Made by a program: the position numbers and the translations under genes
In this document: piece after piece, positions 56,701 to 64,000 of the stretch
Layout: each line of letters starts with the position of its first letter
Position numbering within the stretch: the first letter of the stretch is position 1
Notes under the pieces: model-generated
What the model was told of the DNA's origin: nothing
Database searches by the model: none
The model's input: only the letters and a program-made list of their open reading frames with translations
Origin: Closterium sp. Naga37s-1
Lineage: Eukaryota; Streptophyta; Zygnematophyceae; Desmidiales; Closteriaceae
Direction: 5' to 3'
Length of the DNA stretch: 64,000 bases
NCBI GenBank assembly: GCA_947471745.1
Contig: CANJKZ010000010.1
Location: 1,273,501 to 1,337,500, forward strand

Positions 56701-59700
56701 GTACTGATACATGCCGGGGTCCTTCTCCTGTATCCATTTCACCCTGCCACACAAGCAGCCAACAGTGCAGCACACACACAAAGCCCTAGATGGCACATGG
56801 GAGCGCACAACCAGCTTTCAAGGCAACGTGGCTCACACAACCTTTAAAGCAGCATGAAATGCCAGCACATGACATCACATGAACCCCACCCACTACAAAA
56901 ACCTCTCGAGTGGACTTTTGCGTCGACTCAAAAGTCAATCAACCACCTTTCAAGGCAACGTGGCTCACACAACCCATGAAGCAAAATTGCATGCCAGCAC
57001 ATCACATCATATCACATCACATCACTCAGACCCGCTTCAGAAACCTCTTTAATCTCACGTATTCCCATGAAATGAAGGCAGTCATTGACTAGCCACGCAG
57101 ACCCCTCTACGTTGCTCACACAACCTTTAAAGCTTTGTACCAAACATCTTGTAAACACATACCCGTCTAGGGGGTTGACTAGGCCTGGAAACTTGGCTCC
57201 AAAGGAGAGCGAGTTGATCACATGCGATACCTGTAGTAGAAAGGGAAGCAGAAAGGGGGAGAGAGTGGAGGGGAAATATGGGCAGAGGCAGGTTGAAAGC
57301 AGCTCCAAGTGCGTACCCCTCTTGGGGGTTGACTAGTCCTGGAAACTTGGCTCCAAAAAAGCTGAGGAAATTATATGAGACACATGTTGTAGAAAGGAAA
57401 GGAGGGTGGAGAGGAAAGGGTCACACACAATAAGGGTCGTGGTATGGTATTGACTTACGATAAGGGTCACACACAATAAGGGTCGTGGTATGGTACTGGC
57501 TTACATTGAACGTCATGTGCTGGAAGGGCATGAGATCATGCACGTGCAAGCCTCCCAAAGCAGAACAGGGAAGCGAATCTCACATGTCAAACCTCTGTCC
57601 TTTCCTTATGACACATGCGCCTTACATGAGCCTCACGTGAACCTCACATTGAACGTCATGTGCTGGAAGGGCATGAGGTCATGCACGTGCAAGCCTCCCT
57701 GCTGAAAGCTCTTCCCCGGCGCAAAGTGGAAGTTCCCTGCCACCTTGTTCACCTGCACATGAGGGGGCGGTGAAGGGGGGGAGGTCGCATATAGAGAAGG
57801 GAGGGCGGAGCAATGAGTGACAGCACAAGGAGGAGGAGTGCACTGGGTAGATGGGTGCAAACAAGCCTCCCTGCTGAAAGCTCTTCCCCGGTGCAAAGTG
57901 GAAGTTCCCTGCCACCTTGTTCACCTGCACGTGTGGTGATCGGGGGAAGGAGGGGACAAGGAGTGTAACAGTAGTACTGCCACTGATGGGTGTGCCTTGT
58001 AAGCCTATCTTCCCCGGTGCAAAGTGGAAACTCCCTGCCACCTTGTTCACTTGCATCTGTGAAGAAGGCAGGAGCAGGAGGGGAGGGGGTCGCAGGCAGA
58101 AGAGAGAGGCTGCATGCATAGGCGAGGAGAGGGGGTCGCGGACAAGGAGGGACAAGGAGTGCGGCACCGGGAGGGAGGAGGATGAGTGGACATCAGGTGG
58201 GTGCAAGCTCCCTGCTGGAAGCTCCCTGCTGGAAGCTCCCTGCTGGAAGCTCCCTGCTGGAAGCTCCCTGCTGGAAGCTCCCTGCTGGAAGCTCCCTGCT
58301 GGAAGCTCCCTGCTGGAAGCTCCCTGCTGGAAGCTCTTACAAAGAAGGATTGTTCCAGTGTGGGCATTGGGCTGGCCTGGAACAATCCAATCCAAACAGC
58401 TGGGATCTCAGCCATTCATGTTGCCCCTGTGGGAAGCCATACATGTTGCACACCCCTCCTTACCTGCAATCGGCAGAGCAGCAGCCCATCGCACACGCTT
58501 CACCCCACAGCCTTGAACCTCGTAAACCTCTCACCTCCAAAGAGCCGCACATGTTGCACCCCTCGCCCTCCTGTGCCTTGATGGTCTCGGTAAAGCCTTC
58601 CTTCTTGCACTGTGGATCAACAAGCATGGCAAGCGCGGGTCAACACATGCATGGGCGACAAGACAGGAATTGAGAGAGCAAATGAGACACGGAGGCTGCA
58701 TGCATGGCCGCTTTCTCCCTGCGCCTTAATAGTCTCGGTAAAGCCTTCCTTCTTGCACTGTGGATCAACAAGCACGGCCGACAACAAGACAGGGGAAACG
58801 CATGGGTGAGTGAGTGGGCTCTTTCTCTCCCATGGTGATTCAGGTTGACTCAAGAGTCACCTGGAATCGAGGCATGGGCGAGGGGTGCAAATGACTGCGC
58901 CTGTCTGTACCTGCTCGATGGAGTCTGGGTTGGTGAACGCCCACCCCCACATCACATCCGCACGCCCTTGCACCTCACACACACTCCCCAGGAGAAGGAA
59001 TAGACACTCACTGACCGCCTGTCTGTACCTGCTCGATGGAGTCTGGGTTGGTGAACGCCCACCCCCACATCACATCCGCACGCCCTTGCACCTCACACAC
59101 ACTCCCCAGGAGAAGGAATAGACACTCACTGACCGCCTGTCTGTACCTGCTCGATGGAGTCTGGGTTGGTGAACGCCCACCCCCACATCACATCCGCACG
59201 CCCTTGCACCTCACACACACTCCCCAGGAGAAGGAATAGACACTCACTGACCGCCTGTCTGTACCTGCTCGATGGAGTCTGGGTTGGTGAACGCCCACCC
59301 CCACATCACATCCGCACGCCCTTGCACCTCACACACACTCCCCAGGAGAAGGAATAGACACTCACTGACCGCCTGTCTGTACCTGCTCGATGGAGTCTGG
59401 GTTGGTGAACGCCCACCCCCACATCACATCCGCACGCCCTTGCACCTCACACACACTCCCCAGGAGAAGGAATAGACACTCACTGACCGCCTGTCTGTAC
59501 CTGCTCGATGGAGTCTGGGTTGGTGAACGCCCACCCTCTCTTACGATACGCTTCCCTCACTTCGTCGCAAGTGTTGCAGCAGTCGTGCTCGTGCTGTGAG
59601 GGGGGAAAAAGGGGGGGGGAGGGAGTGGGGTTAAGATGTTGTTGAGACAAAAGGGATAGAGGAGACTTCCCTCACTTCGTCACACGTGTTGCAGCAGTCG

Positions 59701-62700
59701 TGCTCATGCTGGGAGGGGGGAAGGGGGGGGATGACGGGGAGCGGGAGTGGAAGGGGGAGGGAGAGGAGAGGAGAAGAGGGGTTGACATATTGGTGAGTGA
59801 GGCGAAACGGAGAAGGAACTCCTCCCTCACTTAGACACACGTGTTGCAGCAATCGTGCTTGTACTGTGAGGGGAAGGGGGAAGCAACGAGGGGGGGAAAG
59901 AGGGGAAGAAACGGTGGGGCGGACGAAAGGTTAGGTTAGGAGAGAGGGGTGGAGAAAGGATGAGGAGGGGGGGGGGGTGAGAAAAAAATGGAGAGGACGA
60001 GCTCATACAATCCGTCACAAGTGACAACTTTTGAGGAGCCTCTTTTGAGGCGCCTCAAAATGCTCTCATACAATTCGTCACAAGTGACAACTTTTGAGGA
60101 GCCTCTTTTGAGGCCTCAAGAGCAAGACGAGCCCTCAAAAGTTGCCTCAAGAGCAAGACGAGCTTGTACAATCCGTCACCTTGCAGCATTCGTGCTCGTG
60201 CTGTGAGGGAAGAGGGAGGAGCAGCAGGAGTGGAGAAGAGGGGGAAAAGGAAGAAAGGAGAGAGGGGAAGGAAGGGAATGGGGAGAGGGGTCAACATGTT
60301 GGTGAGACGAGTCGGAGAAGGACGACCTCATACAATCGGTCACAGGTGCTGCAGCAACTGTGCTTATGCAAGGACAAGACGGCAAACTCAGCCCCTCAGC
60401 ACCGCACTGACCTCCTCAGCACCGTAGCAGCTCGCACACAGGTTCTCGTCCTTCTCGTCCACCTCGTTGCCGTGCTTGTCCTTCAGCTTCACCGGCTCAT
60501 GCTTCTCCTCCCCCACCTCCCTCACTACTCACCCCCTGCACTTAACTCCTGACGACTGCAATGCAACTCCTCAGCACCACAGTCAATCCCTAAGAACCGC
60601 ACTCACCTCCTCAGCACCGTAGCAGCTCGCACACAGGTTCTCGTGCTTCTCGTCCACCTCGTTGCCGTGCTTGTCCTTCAGCTTCACCGGCTCATGCTTC
60701 GCCCCCACCTCGTGCTTCGTCCCCTGTGACTCTATCGGCCGCCCATTCTTGTCCAGCTGCCGCTTGTACACGTTATGGACCTAGATTGGGGGAGTGGTTA
60801 AGATGAGGGAAGAAGTAGAGTCAGGATGGGCATCTGTATCCGCTCATGCCTCTAAGTCTGCCTTCTCTCGCCCCCACCTCGTGCTTCGTCCCCTGTGACT
60901 CTATCGGCCGCCCATTCTTGTCCAGCCGCCGCTTGTACACGTTATGGACCTAGATTGGGGGAGTGGTTAAGATGAGGGAAGAAGTAGAGTCAGGATGGGC
61001 ATCTGTATCCGCTCATGCCTCTAAGTCTGCCTTCTCTCGCCCCCACCTCGTGCTTCGCCCCCACCTCGTGCTTCGTCCCCACCTCGTGCTTCGCCCCCAC
61101 CTCGTGCTTCGCCCCCACCTCGTGCTTCGCCCCCACCTCGTGCTTCGTCCCCTGTGACTCTATGGGGCGCCCGTTCTTGCCCAGCCGCCGCTTGTACACG
61201 TTGTGTACCTGAGAGGGTGGGTGGGGGGAAACATGAGGACAGGGAGTAAAGAACATCATTCATCTGCCTCTCATGCGTCTCCCCCATCTCGTGCTTCGTC
61301 CCCCTGTGTGACTCTATGGGCCGTCCATTCTTGCCCAGCCGCCGCTTGTACACATTGTGCACCTGAAAGAGTGGGGTTGTGAATAGGGCGCACAGAAGAC
61401 ATCTGTATCCGCCAACGCTTCTGTCTGTCTGTCTGTCTGTCTTTCCCCCACCTCGTGCTGCATGCCTTGTGACTCTATGACCCGCTGGCATAGATTGGGA
61501 TTGTAAAAAGGCTGAAAGGGGGGTTGTGAGGGTGGGAGAAGACACAGGATGAAAAGATAATCTAGGCAAGCTCTGTGTCTTCTAGATGGGGCGCCCCATT
61601 GAGTCACAAGATGAGCCCTGTGTCTTCTAGATGGGGCGCCCCATTGAGTCACAAGATGAGCCCTGTGTCTTCTAGATGGGGCGCCCCATTGAGTCACAAG
61701 ATGAGCCCTGTGTCTTCCAGATGGGGCGCCCCATTGAGTCACAAGATGAGCCCTGTGTCTTCCAGATGGGGCGCCCCATTGAGTCACAAGATGAGCCCTG
61801 TGTCTTCTAGATGGGGCGCCCCATTGAGTCACAAGATGAGCCCTGTGTCTTCCAGATGGGGCGCCCCATTGAGTCACAAGATGAGCCCTGTGTCTTCCAG
61901 ATGGGGCGCCCCATTGAGTCACAAGATGAGCCCTGTGTCTTCCAGATGGGACGCCCCATTGAGTCACAAGATGAGCCCTGTGTCTTCCAGATGGGGCGCC
62001 CCATTGAGTCACAAGATGAGCCCTGTGTCTTCCAGATGGGGCGCCCCATTGAGTCACAAGATGAGCCCTGTGTCTTCTAGATGGGGCGCCCCATTGAGTC
62101 ACAAGATGAGCCCTGTGTCTTCCAGATGGGGCGCCCCATTGAGTCACAAGATGAGCCCTGTGTCTTCCAGATGGGGCGCCCCATTGAGTCACAAGATGAG
62201 CCCTGTGTCTTCTAGATGGGGCTGCCTCTGGCTTGTGACTTAGAGCGCGGTTCTGAAAGTTCGCCCGCCATCAAAGTCTGGACAAGTTTTCACGTCAATA
62301 CACGTCACTGTGATTTGGCAGCCCACCGACACGAATCTGGACCACAATGTACCACTCTCACGAATCTGGACCACAATGTACCACTCTCACGAATCTGGAC
62401 CACAATGTACCACTCTCACGAATCTGGACCACAATGTACCACTCTCACGAATCTGGACCACAATGTACCACTCTCACGAATCTGGACCACAATGTACCAC
62501 TCTCACGAATTTACTGCACGAACTGGCGATGGCTGTAACCCCTCTGGCGAGAAATGTGCATGTGTTTCACAGGTTCGTTCGCACACATCCGGAAACATTC
62601 ACGATTGGATGTTAGGGTCGTAGGCACAGTTGCAAGCCCAAGCCCTAGACTGTGCGATCGTTGGAAAATCTCAGGGCACGAGTGTGTGTGTGTAGTGAGG

Positions 62701-63865
62701 GTGTTTTTGAGACGTCTCAAAATCACCCTCACTTCACGTGGCAAATCTCAGGGCACGAGTGTGTGTGTGTAGTGAGGGTGTTTTTGAGACGTCTCAAAAT
62801 CACCCTCACTTCACGTGGCAAATCTCAGGGCACGAGTGTCTGTGTGTACAGCGTATCTTTACACGTTGACCCTGGCCATTTTGTGCCGGATGGCGGGTGG
62901 ACAAGTCTGGAACCGTGCTCTTAATGGGGCGCCCGTCCTTGCCCAACCAGCCGCCGCTTGTGCACGCACGTTATGTACCTTGCCTTGCGTTGGTGGCGTG
63001 GCATGTGTTGTGACTCTACCGGCACTGATACAGCCCAGGGTGAGAGTGGCATGCGTCAGTCAAAGAACCATTTGTGACAGTAACTAACTTGCACTGTATG
63101 TATAATGATGATCAATTTACACGTCCAGGTGCTGGTCCCCTCCCCGCTGATGCCCATGGCATGGCGTCTAGTCTGAGAATGACAGGACGCCCATCTTCGA
63201 GTCATTGTGACAATAACGAGGCCTACATGCAGTGTGCTCACCACGTGGTGACTTTTGAGTCGACTCAAAAGTCACCCCATCTACGAGTCATGGTGAAAAT
63301 AACGAGGCCTACATGCACTGTGGTCACCACGTCCAGGTGCTGGTCCCCTCCCCACTGATGCCCATGGCATGGCGTGTAGACCAACAACAGCAAGTCAATC
63401 AAGGAGGCATTTGTGACAATAACGAGGCCCATATAACGCCCACTCGAGATGCTGGCCGGTCTCCGCTGATAGGATAGCCATTTTTGTGTATAGGCTGAGA
63501 ATGGCATGCATTATTATAAGAGACTAGTGTGGCAAAAAAACCCAATCACCACGTTGAGGTGCTGGTCCCTGCTGATATCCATGGCGTCTAGGCTGCGAAT
63601 GGCAGCTGAAGTACACATAAACTGCTATTTGTGACAACAACGGGGGTTCGAAGAAGCTCACCACGTCCAGGTGCTGGTCCCCGCTGATATCCATGGCGTC
63701 TAGACTGAGAATTGCATTATATTATCTAAGAGCCATTTGTGATGTGACAATAACGAGCGCTATCTAATGCCCATTGCTCACCACGTCGAGGTGCTGGTCC
63801 CCGCTGATATCCATGGCGTCTAGACTGAGAATGGCACAGCCAAGGTGCGGGAAGGTCACGTCCAG
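53726..63865 (-). CDS. ERGIC3: ERGIC3/Erv46 cargo receptor, C-terminal eleven exons
   Basis: Minus-strand exons join in frame: 63865-63782 (LSLDAMDISGDQHLDV), 60780-60607 (VHNVYKRQLDKNGRPIES...CASCYGAEE), 59593-59501 (HEHDCCNTCDEVREAY), 58609-58535 (CKKEGFTETIKAQE), 57752-57648 (VNKVAGNFHFAPGKSFQQGG), 57230-57163 (INSLSFGAKFPGLVNPLDG), 56743-56692 (VKWIQEKDPGMYQYFIK), 55799-55746 (IVPTLYTDVSNHTISTNQ), 54924-54838 (FSVTEHFRPSEMGH), 54159-54093 (VRFTEQNTSFLHFLTNVCAI) and 53817-53726 (VFTVTGIIDAVVYHGHKAIK, then KKMELGKLS-stop TAA). All borders are GT-AG and phases agree. This is the lumenal COPII-coated Erv domain with its CxxC and CCxxC cysteines, then the second membrane span and a lysine-rich cytosolic tail. 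The protein cycles between ER and Golgi with Erv41 and retrieves cargo. Upstream exons (first span) lie beyond the window. Where exon copies compete, I chose the one with the best splice sites and similarity. Confidence 0.94.
54210..54700 (-). repeat. ERGIC3 exon echoes: VRFTEQ exon
   Basis: Copies of the 54093-54159 exon lie at about 54212-54264 (VRFTEQHICFLHFLT), 54352-54398 (VRSTEQHISFLPFL), 54449-54502 (VRSTEQHTSFFHFLA) and a short piece at 54668-54692. They keep an acceptor-like CAG but lose the donor. Confidence 0.85.
55020..55660 (-). repeat. ERGIC3 exon echoes: FSVTEHF exon
   Basis: Two strong copies (55027-55082 and 55193-55248, FSVTEHFRPSEMGHSSLPG) continue into duplicated flank at a spacing of about 165 bp. 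More decayed copies follow at about 55320-55425 (GSVTGRFCPEMP), 55490-55530 and 55595-55640. Decay grows with distance from the intact exon at 54838. Confidence 0.8.
55872..56290 (-). repeat. ERGIC3 exon echo of IVPT exon and a 254-bp duplication
   Basis: 55872-55935 is a decayed copy of the 55746-55799 exon (minus strand CAGATTGTGGCAACC...TTTTTTACCAACCAG). 55927-56035 and 56181-56282 are near-identical 100-bp blocks 254 bases apart. Confidence 0.7.
56389..56610 (-). repeat. ERGIC3 exon echoes: VKWIQE exon
   Basis: 56552-56604 is an identical coding copy of the 56692-56743 exon with a good donor. 56445-56500 reads GKWIQEVLVLMYQYFIK and 56389-56415 only NPGMYCFIK. All keep the donor side, and inclusion of any full copy in place of another would keep the frame. 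Confidence 0.85.
56913..56936. repeat. Palindrome, GACTTTTGCGTCGACTCAAA core variant
   Basis: A one-base variant of the TTTTGAGTCGACTCAAAA core, in an ERGIC3 intron, followed by AACCACCTTTCAAGGCAACG. That text repeats 56812-56832, so the palindrome lies between direct repeats. Confidence 0.8.
57311..57380 (-). repeat. ERGIC3 exon echo: VSHVINS exon
   Basis: Decayed copy of 57163-57230. The minus strand keeps TTTGGAGCCAAGTTTCCAGG then ACTAGTCAACCCCC. Other frame text is broken. Confidence 0.8.
57505..58060 (-). repeat. ERGIC3 exon echoes: VNKVAGNF exon
   Basis: The 3' half of the exon recurs at 57510-57558. The 5' half recurs at 57863-57935 (VNKVAGNFHFAPGKSFQQGG) and 57992-58057 (VNKVAGSFHFAPGK). 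Only 57648-57752 is whole. Confidence 0.88.
58207..58336 (-). repeat. 14-bp minisatellite grown from an exon word
   Basis: Nine or so copies of CCAGCAGGGAGCTT (minus strand). The unit resembles AGCTTTCAGCAGGGAG of the KSFQQG exon, which suggests expansion of an exon fragment. The period is not a multiple of three. Confidence 0.85.
58443..58775 (-). repeat. ERGIC3 exon echoes: CKKEGF exon
   Basis: A 3' piece (CNMYGF) lies at about 58443-58475 and a 5' piece (QCKKEGFTETIKAQ) at 58711-58770, on either side of the intact exon 58535-58609. The 3' echo keeps the tyrosine and phenylalanine expected in the family (CNVYGF), whereas the intact exon reads CNMCGS. Confidence 0.8.
58904..59493 (-). repeat. 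118-bp array carrying the exon end GWAFTNPDSIEQ and its donor
   Basis: Five near-identical units follow the intact exon 59501-59593. Each holds the last 12 codons of the exon, the donor GTACAG and the same intron text. Units repeat at 118 bases. Confidence 0.95.
59668..60375 (-). repeat. ERGIC3 exon echoes: HEHDCCNTC exon 5' part
   Basis: Copies of the first half of the exon lie at about 59668-59712, 59824-59870, 60174-60212 and 60335-60375, with CTGTGAGGGG-like flank each time. Between them (60027-60140) are hairpins of TTTTGAGG/CCTCAAAA. Confidence 0.8.
60411..60516 (-). repeat. ERGIC3 exon echo: KHEPVKLKDKH block
   Basis: The 3' two thirds of exon 60607-60780, almost identical (KDEN instead of KHEN), with a GTCAGT donor but no acceptor. 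Confidence 0.88.
60869..61500 (-). repeat. ERGIC3 exon echoes: VHNVYKRRL exon
   Basis: Copies lie at 60869-60951, 61041-61208 and 61281-61362, with a remnant near 61448-61500 (IESQGMQHEVGE). The 61041-61208 copy has an in-frame six-unit expansion of an 18-bp KHEVGA word. A further frameshifted copy is at 62921-62979. Confidence 0.88.
61581..62215. repeat. 45-bp minisatellite, 14 copies
   Basis: Each unit reads GATGGGGCGCCCCATTGAGT then CACAAGATGAGCCCTGTGTC then TTC(T/C)A. Units differ mainly at one T/C position. Read on the plus strand it spells GRPIESQ, the same peptide the ERGIC3 exon spells on the minus strand. Period 45 keeps three or more frames open on both strands; I call none of them a gene. 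Confidence 0.95.
62331..62515. repeat. 29-bp minisatellite, about 6 copies
   Basis: Tandem ACGAATCTGGACCACAATGT plus ACCACTCTC. It has no spacers and the period is not a multiple of three. Confidence 0.95.
62693..62808. repeat. Duplicated 76-bp unit with TTTTGAGACGTCTCAAAA palindromes
   Basis: Palindromes at 62693-62732 and 62769-62808 have locus-specific arms AGTGAGGGTG and the complement. Each lies inside a repeated segment starting AAATCTCAGGGCACGAGTGT. Confidence 0.93.
63121..63725 (-). repeat. ERGIC3 exon echoes: LDAMDISGDQHLDV exon
   Basis: Copies of the exon 3' part lie at about 63121-63180, 63323-63378, 63440-63480, 63548-63605 and 63667-63720. Similarity to the intact exon (63782-63865) is highest for the nearest ones. 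A 5' copy, DVTFPHLGCAIL, begins again at 63961-64000 at the window end. Confidence 0.85.
63248..63275. repeat. Perfect 28-base palindrome, core TTTTGAGTCGACTCAAAA
   Basis: Same core and GTGAC arms as 17039-17070. It lies between two exon echoes of ERGIC3. Confidence 0.95.
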
Positions 63866-64000
63866 CTGATGCGCAAGATGCGGAGGGGGCGTGGGGTGGG
63901 GGTGGGGAGGGGGAGGGGGAGGGGGAGCGGGGGCTTTTCATGTTTTGAGGCGTTTTAAACCTGAGAATGGCACAGCCCAGGTGCGGGAAGGTCACGTCTG

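Noticed and set aside
61314-62243. 222- and 292-residue repetitive proteins on opposite strands
   Set aside because: A 45-bp period without stops keeps several frames open; no start, splice or conservation evidence.
62331-62515. CRISPR-like array
   Set aside because: Units are contiguous 29-bp repeats without spacers, in a eukaryotic intron-rich region.

Overview
This is a nuclear window from a eukaryote that is almost certainly a streptophyte, most likely a charophyte green alga. An intact, intronless psbS gene (the photosystem II 22 kDa photoprotection protein) points to this. So do spliced genes with GT-AG introns and many GC-rich Ty1/copia elements of one lineage. The Zygnematophyceae, perhaps a Closterium-like genome, are my best guess; that is inference from style, not a match.

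Layout. 1-5.4 kb: a truncated copia element on the minus strand, a coding-less LTR element, then an 8.7-copy array of a 181-bp satellite with two diverged units. 5.4-8.9 kb: a DNA-transposon remnant and a five-exon gene of unknown function. 8.9-13.7 kb: AT-richer DNA with small non-autonomous elements, including a 575-bp TIR element, a palindrome-rich repeat and SINE-like pieces. 13.4-22.8 kb: two tandem copies of a four-exon gene for a small secreted EGF-like protein, both minus strand, separated by a 929-bp Harbinger-type MITE with TAA target duplications. Copy A is intact and copy B carries a nonsense codon. 23.4-24.3 kb: psbS.

25-53.5 kb is a transposon block. An 11.3-kb hAT element (8-bp duplication GCCTTCAC) has its transposase exon split by a 7.2-kb copia element (5-bp duplication CATCT). 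Next comes a second copia lineage on the minus strand (duplication GATAG). Inside it sits an 11.1-kb composite copia insertion (duplication GCGTA), which itself holds a DNA-transposon fragment, a second copia and a 1,372-bp tandem duplication of pol.

53.7-64 kb (continuing past the window) is the ERGIC3/Erv46 gene on the minus strand. Eleven exons can be joined in frame to the stop codon.

The most striking signal is in the host genes. In ERGIC3 and both EGF-like genes almost every exon is accompanied in the neighbouring introns by several decayed or truncated tandem copies of itself (exon echoes). Palindromes with the core TTTTGAGWCGWCTCAAAA and locus-specific arms sit at or beside many duplication junctions. 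ERGIC3 functions in ER-Golgi cargo cycling and psbS in energy-dependent quenching. The EGF-like pair and the 6-9 kb gene have no assignable role, and I see no operon-like or pathway link among the host genes.
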